From Granulosicoccus sp964390335 (GTDB lineage: Bacteria > Pseudomonadota > Gammaproteobacteria > Granulosicoccales > Granulosicoccaceae), in assembly GCA_964390335.1 (NCBI GenBank), contig CAYMHU010000022.1, forward strand, positions 1-64,000: 64,000 bases of DNA, written 5' to 3'. The first letter of the stretch is position 1; every line of letters begins with the position of its first letter. The position numbers and the translations under genes were made by a program. This document shows positions 43,930 to 53,313 of the stretch, one piece after another. The notes beneath the pieces are model-generated. The model was given only the letters and a program-made list of their open reading frames with translations. It ran no database searches and was not told where the DNA came from.

Positions 43930-44471
43930 TAGCTTACGGTCGGTGGTTTAGTTTTTGTTGTAAGAGGATCTACATGATGCGCACAGAGCACTTTAAGCGC
44001 AAACAAAATAGTGCAAAGTACGGCACTGATAAAAATCACTAATTTGATTGGCCACCACGGAGCAGTAAACACGCCCGGCACGCCAAAAAAATCCTGTGTT
44101 TCCCACATGTCCACAAACTCAGGCCACATGGTAATGGCAATAAGCAACATAAAAACGCAGGCAATCGTATTGATAAACTGGCCAATGACTCGCGAAAATA
44201 CCGGCCAACGGTTACCGGTAATAGCCAAAAAACCATCTGAGCGGGTCAGCCGGTTTACACGCACAACATCGGGTAGTTGTAGAAACACGATGAGCACCAT
44301 GGAAAACTGCACCAGTTCAACTGCGCCCATAAACGGCGCATGAAACAGACCTCTGGCAACGACATCGTAGTTAACCACGGCAACCAACGCCAATACAACC
44401 AGCGTACCGGCCGCATTGGCCACAATGGCAATGCGGTCGGCAAGCTTCGATGCTGTTTTAAGTACAGACAT
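43929..44471 (-). CDS. TRAP transporter small permease (DctQ family)
   Basis: This 180-residue protein has four predicted membrane helices (IVANAAGTLVVLALVAVVNYDVVARGLF; VELVQFSMVLIVFLQLPDVV; FINTIACVFMLLIAITMWPEFVDM; WWPIKLVIFISAVLCTILFALKVLC). VELVQFSM and the following positively charged loop are typical DctQ features. It partners DctM, whose start overlaps its stop by 1 nt, and the receptor gene 28 bp upstream. Confidence 0.9.
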   Translation of the reverse strand: MSVLKTASKLADRIAIVANAAGTLVVLALVAVVNYDVVARGLFHAPFMGAVELVQFSMVLIVFLQLPDVVRVNRLTRSDGFLAITGNRWPVFSRVIGQFINTIACVFMLLIAITMWPEFVDMWETQDFFGVPGVFTAPWWPIKLVIFISAVLCTILFALKVLCAHHVDPLTTKTKPPTVS

Positions 44472-44499
44472 ACTTAACGTTCAGATTGTTATGGTCGAA

Positions 44500-45576
44500 T
44501 TACAGCTCAGCAGCCCAGTCCCGCGACGGGGTAAATCCAGCAGCTTTAAGCTTGTCCATGTACGCTTTTAACATCTCAGAGCCTGGCTCACCTTTGCTGT
44601 CCAAATCTTTCGCCCATTCTACGGCGATATTAGGCATGGCAGCAGCCCAGGCAGCGCGCTCAGCAGGATCAACATCAACCACTTTACCACCAGCCGCAAT
44701 ATAAGCATCACGACTTTCAGTGGCTCTTCCCATTGCAACGCTGGCCACGTGGTCACGGTACGCTACAGCCACTTCCTCTAAAACACCTTTAACTTCGTCT
44801 GGTAGTTTTTTCCAGTAGTCGGCGTTCACTGTTACCGTTTTAGAGTTAACCGCCCCCAGATCTGCGCGTAGCATGTACGGTGCAACGTCAGCGATTTTGA
44901 AGGTCTTCGCAGCTTCAGGCCATAACATCGCAAAATCAACCAAACCGGTTTGCAGCATACTGTAGAAATCAGTTAAACCGCCTCGTACACCCACAGCGTC
45001 ATTGATACCTTCTAAATAACGCATGTTCATCCCAGCACCGGCGACCTTGCTACCCTCCATGTCTTTAACTGAACTGATTTCTTTACTGCCAAACACTTGA
45101 TATGTATCTAATACGACACCTGTCGCTAAATAAACCTGGTTCTGCTTATTAAACTCCTTCTGCATGGTTGGAAATTCTTTTGCAATCTCATCAACCGCCT
45201 TGGCGACGACTTCAGCATCGGCCGCAATAAACGGAGTGACCGCCGCCAGCGCCTGACTGGGTAATTTTGACGAGTGGAATATGGTGGTAACGATACCAAT
45301 ATCACCAAGGCCCAGCTTGATACCTTCAAGCACACCTTTGGGTTTAACAATGGCACCGCCATAACTTTCCTGCCAATTCATTTTGTAATTACCCGACTCG
45401 GCCAAGCGCTTATCCACTTCGGGAATAAAAAAGTTCGTGAACTCCTTTACCCACATGGCTTTAGCGGGATAGCCATCGATAACAACCGCATTGATTGTTT
45501 CGGTGGCGTTGACAGACATCGGTGCGGCAACTGATACAGCAATTGCGGTAGCACTCATTAACGCTTTTAACTTCAT
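44500..45576 (-). CDS. TRAP transporter substrate-binding protein (DctP family)
   Basis: The periplasmic receptor has 358 residues with a signal peptide (MKLKALMSATAIAVSVAAPMSVNA). Family features include the LGLGDIGIVTTIF region, ISSVKDMEGSKVAGAGMNMRYLEG, and the DFYSMLQTGLVDFAMLWPEAAKTF helix. GGAGG about 8 nt before the ATG is strong. In this fold an Arg binds a carboxylate of the ligand, so an organic acid is the likely substrate. The neighbours point to an aromatic acid, but this is not shown. Confidence 0.92.
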   Translation of the reverse strand: MKLKALMSATAIAVSVAAPMSVNATETINAVVIDGYPAKAMWVKEFTNFFIPEVDKRLAESGNYKMNWQESYGGAIVKPKGVLEGIKLGLGDIGIVTTIFHSSKLPSQALAAVTPFIAADAEVVAKAVDEIAKEFPTMQKEFNKQNQVYLATGVVLDTYQVFGSKEISSVKDMEGSKVAGAGMNMRYLEGINDAVGVRGGLTDFYSMLQTGLVDFAMLWPEAAKTFKIADVAPYMLRADLGAVNSKTVTVNADYWKKLPDEVKGVLEEVAVAYRDHVASVAMGRATESRDAYIAAGGKVVDVDPAERAAWAAAMPNIAVEWAKDLDSKGEPGSEMLKAYMDKLKAAGFTPSRDWAAEL

Positions 45577-45599
45577 TTCACTTCCTCCAGTTTGGCAAG

Positions 45600-46055
45600 T
45601 TATGACGATTGCCAGTTTTCTACGATTTCAGTACCGGCTTGCTTAAATAGTTTTGACAACGGGCAGTATTTTGCAACTTCCGTGGCCACTTGCTGAAGCT
45701 CTTGTTGCGTTGCCGGACCACTGGCACTGATATTTAAAATTATTTTTACGAACGGTAAATCGATTTCTTCACTTAGCATGACGCCGCGCCGGTCGAACTC
45801 GCACGCCGCATCAATAGTCAGATGACCTATATCGATACCCAGCGACTGCGCGCACTTATGACCAATTACATTTGTACAGCCGACAAGCGCTGCAATGGCT
45901 GCGTCAGTTGGGGTTGGGCCTGTATTGCTACCGCCGCGTTCCACAGGCTCGTCGATACTAAAGGTTAAATCTCTAACAGAGATATTGGCTAGCGAATGAG
46001 TTGGACACTCAGCAGATGCTTTCAAAGTCACACTGGTTTTTTGTTTTATAGTCAT
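45600..46055 (-). CDS. OsmC-family protein (thiol peroxidase-like)
   Basis: The 151-residue protein has the OsmC/Ohr fold. Cys residues are seen in LVGCTNVIGHKCAQSLGIDI (first redox Cys of the family) and VAKYCPLSKLFKQAGTEIV (second). Members reduce organic or fatty-acid hydroperoxides; several sit in catabolic operons as accessory proteins. It lies 9 bp after the nitroreductase and 23 bp before the TRAP receptor on the same strand. Confidence 0.88.
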   Translation of the reverse strand: MTIKQKTSVTLKASAECPTHSLANISVRDLTFSIDEPVERGGSNTGPTPTDAAIAALVGCTNVIGHKCAQSLGIDIGHLTIDAACEFDRRGVMLSEEIDLPFVKIILNISASGPATQQELQQVATEVAKYCPLSKLFKQAGTEIVENWQSS

Positions 46056-46064
46056 AATCGTCGC

Positions 46065-46730
46065 TTAAGCGTATGAACAAACATCGGCAAATGCACGCCG
46101 TGGCAATTTCTGAAACAATGCCGACTCATCGGCGTAGCCAAGGTTGCATAAGAAATTGGATTTTAACGATGTACCGGCAAAGAATTCTTCATCGACCACC
46201 GCATTTGAAAAACCGGACATTGCACCTACATCGAGGCCAAGCGCTCGAGCTGCAATCATAAAGTAAGCTCCCTGCAATGTAGAGTTTCTGAACGCAGTGC
46301 TTTCTATGTAGTCTGTCTTACCTTCAAAAAATGGTCGGCGATCTTCGTGCGGGAACAGAAACGGTAAATCTGTCCAGAACTCCAAGTCGTAAGCAATAAT
46401 AGCCGTTACAGGGGCTTGCATCATTTTGTCTACGTTCTTATCTTTTAAAGATTTTGCCAGACGCTCCTTTCCTGCCTGAGACTTTACAAACACATACCGC
46501 GACGGACAGCAATTCATGCTAGTAGCGCCAGCGGCGGTTATCTCATACAAGGTTTCCAGTAAATGATCTTCAACGGGCGAGGCTTTCCACGCATAGTGCG
46601 AACGCGCAGCTCTCAGAATCACATCTATTGAATCGTCGTCTAAACGAGGTTTTTTCTCGCGCAAAGTCCGGTAGTTTTCTTGCGCAAGCGCGCGAGCTTT
46701 TTCCAGCTCTTCTCCTGTTAAAGCGGCCAT
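46065..46730 (-). CDS. Nitroreductase-family FMN enzyme, RutE/3-hydroxypropanoate-dehydrogenase-like
   Basis: The 221 residues follow E. coli RutE throughout: LRAARSHYAWKASPVEDHLLETLYEI, GATSMNCCPSRYVFVKSQAGKERL, APVTAIIAYDLEFWTDLPFLFPHED, ESTAFRNSTLQGAYFMIAARALGLDVGAMSGFSNAVVD and SNFLCNLGYADESALFQKLPR. RutE reduces malonic semialdehyde; here the substrate may be another semialdehyde or a nitro or quinone compound. Its ATG overlaps the FAH stop (TAATG). No rut genes are near, which argues against a role in pyrimidine degradation. Confidence 0.88.
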   Translation of the reverse strand: MAALTGEELEKARALAQENYRTLREKKPRLDDDSIDVILRAARSHYAWKASPVEDHLLETLYEITAAGATSMNCCPSRYVFVKSQAGKERLAKSLKDKNVDKMMQAPVTAIIAYDLEFWTDLPFLFPHEDRRPFFEGKTDYIESTAFRNSTLQGAYFMIAARALGLDVGAMSGFSNAVVDEEFFAGTSLKSNFLCNLGYADESALFQKLPRRAFADVCSYA

Positions 46731-47614
46731 TAGCTTAGCGACGCCATGTCTTCTTCAGCCACAACCGGGCTTGCGCAAATACCAATACCTTCAATTTCAA
46801 CTTCAACGGTTTCGCCAGGACGCAACCATCGTTGTGGGGTTCGTGCATGACCCACACCGGGAGGTGTGCCCATTGCTATATGATCGCCGGGCATTAGCGT
46901 GGAGTACTCAGACAAAGTGGCAATTGTTTTGGCAACCGGCCATAACATTTCTGATGTGTTCGCCGACTGCAGTACTTCGGTGCCAACCCGGGTTTCAATT
47001 TTTAAACCTGATGCGCCAGCTGGTAGTTCATCAGGGGTTACGCATATAGGGCCTATGGGACCCGTTGCATCAAAGTTTTTACCCGGCGTCCATTGATGCG
47101 TTTTACGCTGATAATTTCTGACCGAACCATCGTTAAATAAGGTGTAAGCAAACACATAATCTAGCGCATCCTTTTCAGCAATGTGCTTACCCTGCTTACC
47201 GACGATAATCATCAATTCAGCTTCGTAGTCCAATTGTTCAGAGCAGCTGGGCCGAATCATGGGTGCACCTGCCGGCATCATCGAATTCAGGCCACGCATA
47301 AAAAGCGCCGGGTACTCCGGTACATCGTAGCCACCCTCTTTTATATGATCGACATAGTTCAAACCCAGGCAAACGATCTTCGAGGGCTGAGCCACCGGCA
47401 AGGCTGGGGTTATGTCTGCAAGCGCAATCGTGCTTGCACCGCTAACCAGTTTATTGACCCAAGACTCATAGTCATCACTGGCAATAAGACCCATCAGATC
47501 ATGGCCGATTGCGGCATCAGCCTCAGTCAGATCAACAGCCTGATCGCCATTAACAGCAAACACATGAGGTGCACCATTTGCACTTGCAGCACTATGCCCA
47601 ACAATAAATTTCAT
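46730..47614 (-). CDS. Fumarylacetoacetate hydrolase-family protein
   Basis: The FAH superfamily hydrolyses or hydrates beta-diketo acids from ring cleavage and also acts as isomerase or decarboxylase. The 294 residues hold the metal site: KIVCLGLNYVDHIKEGG, then the Glu pair in CSEQLDYEAELMIIVGKQGKHI and FTLFNDGSVRNYQ-type Asp region. STLMPGDHIAMGTPPGVGHAR completes the signature. It is the first gene of the operon. A step after aromatic ring opening is inferred. Confidence 0.9.
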   Translation of the reverse strand: MKFIVGHSAASANGAPHVFAVNGDQAVDLTEADAAIGHDLMGLIASDDYESWVNKLVSGASTIALADITPALPVAQPSKIVCLGLNYVDHIKEGGYDVPEYPALFMRGLNSMMPAGAPMIRPSCSEQLDYEAELMIIVGKQGKHIAEKDALDYVFAYTLFNDGSVRNYQRKTHQWTPGKNFDATGPIGPICVTPDELPAGASGLKIETRVGTEVLQSANTSEMLWPVAKTIATLSEYSTLMPGDHIAMGTPPGVGHARTPQRWLRPGETVEVEIEGIGICASPVVAEEDMASLS

Positions 47615-47655
47615 AAATTGACCGCTTCTAGTGTATTCGTATTGGTGTCTGTTAG

Positions 47656-47697
47656 TTTTGACGATTTTTTGTTATTTTGTCAAATAATATCGATATT
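47656..47697. promoter_or_regulatory. Candidate operator/promoter region between the FAH operon and the YciI gene
   Basis: This short divergent spacer holds a perfect 12-bp palindrome AATATCGATATT (47686-47697) and an inverted TTTGAC/GTCAAA pair (47657-47662, 47679-47684). On the minus strand the second half reads TTGACA, a perfect -35 box for the operon, although no clear -10 follows at normal spacing. The GntR/FCD regulator at 41020 is a plausible binder. Confidence 0.35.
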
Positions 47698-47712
47698 TCA
47701 AGGAATAAAAAC

Positions 47713-48096
47713 ATGCCCGCTTGGTCAGAATACAAAACAGCCGCACAAGAACGCGGTTCCCTGGCGTTGGAACTGTACTGCGTGGTGAGTACGCCAGTCA
47801 AAACACCCGATGAATTGAAGGAAAAACTGCCAGAGCACCTTGCGTATCAAGCCGAACAAGAACGCGCGGGCAGTCTGTTTCTGGCGGGACCATTATCGGA
47901 TTTAACAGGAGAGCTTATGGAAGGAGTTGGTTTAATTGTGTACAGAGCTGAGTCCTTAGATGCGGCAAAGACCATTGCTGATAACGACCCCATGCATGCT
48001 GCCGGGGTGCGCGAGTACACCATTCGGCGTTGGTTAGTGAACGAAGGCAGCTTGCAACTGAATGTGCAGTTATCCGCCCAAGACGTGAAGCTCTAG
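47713..48096 (+). CDS. YciI-family protein
   Basis: A 127-residue alpha/beta (ferredoxin-like) protein of the YciI family: ALELYCVVSTPVKTPDELKEKLPEHLAYQAEQERAGSLFLAGPLSDL with the conserved His in EHLAYQ, and a following ADNDPMHAAGVREYTIRRW. The family includes TftG, a chlorohydroxyquinol dehydrochlorinase. The start MPAWSEYKTAAQ follows AAGGA at 8 nt. It diverges from the FAH operon, so a link to hydroxyquinol-type catabolism is attractive but inferred. Confidence 0.82.
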   Translation: MPAWSEYKTAAQERGSLALELYCVVSTPVKTPDELKEKLPEHLAYQAEQERAGSLFLAGPLSDLTGELMEGVGLIVYRAESLDAAKTIADNDPMHAAGVREYTIRRWLVNEGSLQLNVQLSAQDVKL

Positions 48097-48183
48097 CGCT
48101 TTAGCGCGTACTGCAACGATTGAATTGAACTCCATGACGCGCTTGTACTCATATTTATGAGTCCATCAATTCGCGGGAAAATA

Positions 48184-48774
48184 ATGAGAAACATCGCCTT
48201 CAGTATTGGAATATTACTGGCAGCACTTTTTAGTACCAGCGTTCATGCAGACAAAGCCGTTTTCGCCGGCGGTTGCTTTTGGTGCGTAGAAAAAGATTTT
48301 GAATCATTAGACGGTGTGAGCGAAGCTGTTTCTGGGTTTACGGGCGGAACCGCACCTAATCCAACCTACCGTGGTGATCACACCGGCCACTATGAAGCCG
48401 TTGAAATCACCTACGACCCGGACGTTGTATCCTACCAACAACTGTTAGATCATTTCTGGGTGAACCACGATCCATTCGATGCACGAGGCCAGTTTTGTGA
48501 CAAGGGCTCAGAGTATTTGGCCGCTATTTTCGTGGCTAACGAAGAAGAGCGTAAACTGGCGGAAGCGTCAAAGAAAGCAGTTCAAGATAGATTCCCAAAT
48601 CAAACAGTGGTTACACCCATATTGGATGCCGCTACCTTCTATCCAATCACCGGTAACGAAATTCATCATCAGGATTTTTACAAGAAAAACCCAGTACGGT
48701 ACAACACCTACCGTTGGGGTTGCGGTCGGGATAAACGATTGAAAGCTATTTGGGGTGATGACGCTACTGTGTAG
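48184..48774 (+). CDS. msrA: Peptide methionine-S-sulfoxide reductase, exported
   Basis: MsrA repairs oxidised methionine. The start MRNIAFSIGILLAALFSTSVHA (GGGA upstream) adds a signal peptide to the enzyme, so it acts in the periplasm. It has the catalytic Cys in FAGGCFWCVEKDF, the EAVSGFTGG motif and the HYEAVEITYDP region, then FARGQFCDKG-like and FYPITGNEIHHQDFYKKNP. The final GWGCGRDK region supplies resolving-type cysteines. 196 residues. The 3' end overlaps the amidohydrolase on the other strand by 11 bp. Confidence 0.93.
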   Translation: MRNIAFSIGILLAALFSTSVHADKAVFAGGCFWCVEKDFESLDGVSEAVSGFTGGTAPNPTYRGDHTGHYEAVEITYDPDVVSYQQLLDHFWVNHDPFDARGQFCDKGSEYLAAIFVANEEERKLAEASKKAVQDRFPNQTVVTPILDAATFYPITGNEIHHQDFYKKNPVRYNTYRWGCGRDKRLKAIWGDDATV

Positions 48775-50473
48775 TGGCGAACACGACCTTACCACCCACC
48801 ACAGTACTCAATACGTTTATATCCCGTACATCGTCTATGGTGTACGGGTCATTATCAAGCACAATAAAATCTGCCATTTTGCCAGCGACCAAACTGCCGC
48901 GCGAACTCTGCAACCCAGCTTGCCACGCAGCATCCAGTGTTAACGCTTCAATAGCTCGTCGTCGACTAACGCGTTGATCTGCGCCAAGTATTTTGCCACT
49001 GGCTGTTTCGCGCTGCGTCGCACTCCAGATTAATTGCAATGCCGAAGGCGATGTAACGGGCGCATCACTGTGAATGGTATACCGTAAACCTTGTTGATCT
49101 GCCCATGCAAGCGGGCTTATATTTTTCGCACGCTCCGGGCCTAACGCGCGTACATAATGCCAATCGCCCCAGTAGTACGTGTGGCTAACAAAAAAAGTCG
49201 TGCTCACGCCTAGTTCAGATGCAAGCTTAACTTGATCCTGCCGCATCACTTGAGCATGAACCAACGTAATGGCAGGCTGCTCAGTTGATGAACGGTGCAA
49301 CCATTGCGCTGCATCCGTTTGCGATAAGCTTTCAACTGCGGCTAACACATCGTCAATGGCTGCATCACCGTTAGTGTGAATGGCAATCGACCAGCCTTGA
49401 CTTAGATAGCGTTGTAACAGCGTTGGCCAATCCTGCTTGTCTATCAGTGGCCGCCCTCGATAAGTTGCATCGTGCCCCAATGGTGTGTGGTACGGCTGGC
49501 TTAAATAGGCCGTATAACCTTGCGGACTACCATCGGCATACAGTTTTATTGCGCCGATGGAAAATTTAACTGTTGTGTTTGCTTGATATTCAGTTGAAGC
49601 GTTTCCTGCAGCATCACCGTGTAACCATGCGTGTATGCGAAGCGGAAATACGTTTAACTGTGCAGCCCAACGAAAAACCTGAGCTGTTCGTGAATCAATA
49701 CCACCTGCTTGCACCGTGGTGTAGCCAGCTTCGGCGTAGTGCTCTATTGCAGCCGATCGAAGTTGCCACGATGAGCTGGGCGACAACGCTTTTATAAAGC
49801 GCGTTAACTTTGGTGCGGCGTTTTCTTGTAGTAATCCGTTGAGTTCCCCGCTTTGAGGGTATCGACCAATGTTGGGGTTGTTATTACTTTCATCCTCACT
49901 AATATTTAATTGTTGTAACGCAATTGAATTTGCCACGCCCATGTGGCCCGAGTTATGTCGCACAAACACCGGGTGATCAGGAGCCACTGCATCCAACTCA
50001 AATCTATCCGGGTGTCGTCCACCTTCATACGCCGTGTTGTCGTAGTTAAAGCCAAAAATCCATTCATTAGTAGGCATACCTGCCGCTTCAACCTGAACCC
50101 GTTGATATAGGTTATCGAGTGAATCCACTGTGCCATCTGGTGGTGGGTTTAAATTAAGAGCGACGTTATTTAAGCCAGTAAGCGGAAAGTGACTGTGCGA
50201 ATCGATAAAGCCGGGTAAAACTACTGCACCGTTAAGGTCTACTTCTTTTGTGTACCACCGTTTAATTGATTCCGCGTCAGTGTTATCACCAACCCACTGC
50301 AGTTGACCGCAATTGCTGAGCATGGCACTGGCCACAGGCTGTTGCGGATTTAATGTGTAAATGGCTGCATGCCGATACAGCACGTGACAAAACGGAGTGA
50401 CATTAGAACGCATCCATTGCGCAGTGCTTACGAAAATGCAAACCAATAATAACGATAGCAGCAGTTTTTTCAC
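48764..50473 (-). CDS. Exported metal-dependent amidohydrolase (YtcJ-like, amidohydrolase 3 family)
   Basis: The 569-residue protein starts with a hydrophobic signal or anchor (MKKLLLSLLLVCIFVSTAQW). The TIM-barrel family signatures are GFIDSHSHFPLTGL, NSGHMGVANSIALQ, GAIKLYADGSPQGYTA, IHTNGDAAIDDVL and IHSDAPVTSP. The YtcJ branch covers hydrolases of unknown and varied amide substrates. Overlap with msrA shows a compact genome but no functional link. It is divergent from glpD across 200 bp. Confidence 0.86.
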   Translation of the reverse strand: MKKLLLSLLLVCIFVSTAQWMRSNVTPFCHVLYRHAAIYTLNPQQPVASAMLSNCGQLQWVGDNTDAESIKRWYTKEVDLNGAVVLPGFIDSHSHFPLTGLNNVALNLNPPPDGTVDSLDNLYQRVQVEAAGMPTNEWIFGFNYDNTAYEGGRHPDRFELDAVAPDHPVFVRHNSGHMGVANSIALQQLNISEDESNNNPNIGRYPQSGELNGLLQENAAPKLTRFIKALSPSSSWQLRSAAIEHYAEAGYTTVQAGGIDSRTAQVFRWAAQLNVFPLRIHAWLHGDAAGNASTEYQANTTVKFSIGAIKLYADGSPQGYTAYLSQPYHTPLGHDATYRGRPLIDKQDWPTLLQRYLSQGWSIAIHTNGDAAIDDVLAAVESLSQTDAAQWLHRSSTEQPAITLVHAQVMRQDQVKLASELGVSTTFFVSHTYYWGDWHYVRALGPERAKNISPLAWADQQGLRYTIHSDAPVTSPSALQLIWSATQRETASGKILGADQRVSRRRAIEALTLDAAWQAGLQSSRGSLVAGKMADFIVLDNDPYTIDDVRDINVLSTVVGGKVVFATTQ

Positions 50474-50631
50474 GCTAAACGGCGAACCTTAAATTTGACA
50501 TAATCTGCGGCTTTTTGACCTACAACAATGCTGGTACCTAATGACGGCTGTATTGTCTCATAGACAAATCCGCTCTTATCTGCAATCCGTCCAGATTTTT
50601 GATTAAATAACATCCTATCTTTGGCTTTAAA

Positions 50632-50645
50632 CGTATTAAAATACG
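50632..50645. promoter_or_regulatory. Palindrome upstream of glpD
   Basis: CGTATTAAAATACG is a perfect 14-bp palindrome 29 bp before the glpD ATG. It does not resemble the GlpR operator. Repressor site or chance. Confidence 0.25.
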
Positions 50646-50673
50646 AGCCAACACAAGCTAAAACTTAACCCTA

Positions 50674-52182
50674 ATGACCCAGGATTCCCAGAACCCGGCC
50701 ACGAGTGATTTCGACATCGTTATTATTGGCGGAGGAATCAATGGCGCTGGTATCGCCCGCGATGCTGCCGGCCGCGGTTTATCGGTCATGCTATGCGAAA
50801 AAGACGACCTTGCGCAGCATACATCGTCGGCCAGCACCAAACTGATTCATGGTGGCCTGCGGTATCTGGAGCATTACGACTTCATGCTGGTTCGGCATGC
50901 GCTACAAGAACGCGAAGTGCTACTCAAAGCTGCACCGCATATTATCTGGCCACTGCGATTCATACTGCCGCACCATAAAGAGCTTCGTCCGCGCTGGTTA
51001 ATTCGGCTTGGCCTGTTTTTGTATGATCACATCGGTGGTCGTAAATTACTGCCAAAGTCGCACTCTGTTAATTTAACCAGCCATGCATCCGGCAAGCCAT
51101 TAAAGAAAGCGTTCACCCATGCGTTCGAATACTCTGACTGCTGGGTACAAGATGCAAGATTAGTCACGCTAAACATCATGGATGCGGCAGAGCGTGGCTG
51201 CGACGTCAGAGTGCGCACCGAAGCCACCGATATTATCCGCCACGACGGCAGCTGGAGCGTGAACCTGAAAGACAACAACACCGGTGAAACCAGTACCGTC
51301 ACGGCGAAAGTCATTGTTAACGCGTCCGGCCCGTGGGTTGAAAAAACACTTGATCTAGACGAAGAGCACGATGCCCGCTATGCAACCCGGCTGGTTAAAG
51401 GCAGCCATATTGTCGTGCCGCAACTATTCGATCATCCCTACACCTATATATTCCAAAATGCCGATAACCGCATCATTTTCGCGGTACCTTACGAGCAGCA
51501 CTACACATTACTCGGTACCACCGATATGGAAATTGACGACGAGCCTGGTGCAGTCGAGATTGATGACTCAGAAATAGAATACATCTGTGCTGCTGCCAGC
51601 GAGTATTTCGCAAAGCCTGTTAACAAGACGGACGTTGTCTGGACTTACTCGGGTGTGCGTCCGTTATACGATGACGCATCAGAAAACGCATCTAAAGTCA
51701 CCAGAGACTACAAACTGGATTTGGATGATCGCAAGAATGCACCTGTGTTATCGGTATACGGCGGAAAAATAACTACCTACCGAAAGCTTGCTGATGACGC
51801 CGTTAAAATGTTATCCGATTTTCTGAGCTTCTCCAATGATGACTGGACAGCAACGCAACCCTTACCAGGTGGCGACATCCCTAACGCCGACTTTGATGCG
51901 TTTTTAAGAACGGTAAAAACACAATACCCGTGGTTACCTGCCGACATGCAATACGACTATGCACGCAACTACGGCACACGTATCAGCAAACTGCTGGAAA
52001 ATCGGCACAGCATGGATGAGCTAGGTCAACACTTCGGTGGGCTCTTGTATGAAGCTGAAGTCGACTATTTAAAAACACACGAATGGGCACAAACCGCTGA
52101 AGATATCCTGTGGCGTCGATCTAAAAAAGGACTGCAATTAGACGCTACCCAAATCGAAGCCTTGCAACAACACCTGAGTTAA
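50674..52182 (+). CDS. glpD: Aerobic glycerol-3-phosphate dehydrogenase
   Basis: GlpD oxidises sn-glycerol 3-phosphate to dihydroxyacetone phosphate and passes electrons to quinone at the inner membrane. The 502 residues have the FAD motif DIVIIGGGINGAGIARDAAGRG, then CEKDDLAQHTSSASTKLIHGGLRYLEHYDFMLVRHALQER (shown in part), ASGPWVEK and YGGKITTYRKLAD. No glpK, glpF or glpR is adjacent. A hydrolase of the NAPE-PLD-like fold follows by 17 bp, which would fit release of glycerol phosphate from lipids, though that is only an inference. Confidence 0.96.
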   Translation: MTQDSQNPATSDFDIVIIGGGINGAGIARDAAGRGLSVMLCEKDDLAQHTSSASTKLIHGGLRYLEHYDFMLVRHALQEREVLLKAAPHIIWPLRFILPHHKELRPRWLIRLGLFLYDHIGGRKLLPKSHSVNLTSHASGKPLKKAFTHAFEYSDCWVQDARLVTLNIMDAAERGCDVRVRTEATDIIRHDGSWSVNLKDNNTGETSTVTAKVIVNASGPWVEKTLDLDEEHDARYATRLVKGSHIVVPQLFDHPYTYIFQNADNRIIFAVPYEQHYTLLGTTDMEIDDEPGAVEIDDSEIEYICAAASEYFAKPVNKTDVVWTYSGVRPLYDDASENASKVTRDYKLDLDDRKNAPVLSVYGGKITTYRKLADDAVKMLSDFLSFSNDDWTATQPLPGGDIPNADFDAFLRTVKTQYPWLPADMQYDYARNYGTRISKLLENRHSMDELGQHFGGLLYEAEVDYLKTHEWAQTAEDILWRRSKKGLQLDATQIEALQQHLS

Positions 52183-52199
52183 CCGGATTTTCCACACTA

Positions 52200-53312
52200 T
52201 TGAAAAAGCGATACTTGATTCCGCTGCTTTTTATACTAGCGCTACCTGTGGCAGCCTGGTTAGCCCTCAAGCTGCCGGTATTTGGTGCAATACCATCGAA
52301 TGCTGACTACGCAAACTTCGCAAGCTCACCCGCTTTTAATCGCTCGAACAACAGCTTCGAAAATCGACGTCCAGAATTGTTTACTCAAATGCGCGAGAAC
52401 TCATCTATCCCCGAGATGCTGCGTGAATGGTTTAAAGAACGTGTCGACTCCAGGCCAAGCGAACCTCTCCCAGAAGTTAAACCCGACTTTCAAGCATTTT
52501 TAGCCAGTTCCGACAGCACCAAACTCATCTGGCTCGGACACTCGTCGTTTTTATTAAATATCAACGGCACTGTCGTCCTGGTTGACCCCATCTTTTCTAA
52601 TGCTGCAGCGCCCGTTAGTTTTCTTGCACCACGGTTTCAAGCACCCGTCATCACACTGAACGAACTGCCACCTATCGACATCATTTTAATATCGCACGAT
52701 CATTACGATCACTTGGATAAAATTACAGCACAGCACTTCGTTAACACACCCACCCAATTTATTACGCCATTAGGCGTGGGATTACATTTAAAACGATGGG
52801 GTATAAGCGACAGCAAATTAACCGAACTAGATTGGTGGCAGTCGCACAGTGTCAACGAGGTACAGTTTGTTGCTGCACCCGCACAACATTTCTCAGGTCG
52901 CGATGGTGTAAACAACAATAAAACACTGTGGGCATCTTGGATCGTCAAAGCATCGAACGCCAGCATTTACTACAGTGGGGATTCTGGGTACGACACTCAC
53001 TTTAAAACCATAGGTGAACAATACGGGCCGTTCGATTTAGCCTTAATGGAAAACGGACAGTACAACGAAGGTTGGCCTGCTGTGCATATGTTTCCAGAAG
53101 AAGCGTTGCAAGCCAGCAAAGACGTACAAGCCAAAGCACTAATGCCAGTACATTGGGGTATGTTTGAACTCTCATTTCATAGCTGGTACGAGCCTGCTGT
53201 AAGAATTGCAGCATTGGCCAAAGAGAGTAATTACCCATTGCTCACGCCGACCATTGGTGACATTGTTGAAATCGATGGCCAAGTTGAATCAAATCCCTGG
53301 TGGGAGCAATGA
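52200..53312 (+). CDS. MBL-fold metallohydrolase, NAPE-phospholipase D/RomA-like, exported
   Basis: The 370-residue protein starts with TTG and a hydrophobic N-terminus (LIPLLFILALPVAAWLALKLP). Motifs are LIWLGHSSFLLNINGTVVLVDPIFS, the metal-binding SHDHYDHLD, AAPAQHFSGRDGVNNNKTLWASWIV, YYSGDSGYDTHF and MPVHWGMFELSFHSWYEPA. This branch includes NAPE-PLD and RomA; a phospholipid or acyl-ester substrate is likely. A one-base gap separates its stop from the ATG of a truncated gene. Confidence 0.86.
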   Translation: MKKRYLIPLLFILALPVAAWLALKLPVFGAIPSNADYANFASSPAFNRSNNSFENRRPELFTQMRENSSIPEMLREWFKERVDSRPSEPLPEVKPDFQAFLASSDSTKLIWLGHSSFLLNINGTVVLVDPIFSNAAAPVSFLAPRFQAPVITLNELPPIDIILISHDHYDHLDKITAQHFVNTPTQFITPLGVGLHLKRWGISDSKLTELDWWQSHSVNEVQFVAAPAQHFSGRDGVNNNKTLWASWIVKASNASIYYSGDSGYDTHFKTIGEQYGPFDLALMENGQYNEGWPAVHMFPEEALQASKDVQAKALMPVHWGMFELSFHSWYEPAVRIAALAKESNYPLLTPTIGDIVEIDGQVESNPWWEQ

Positions 53313-53313
53313 A

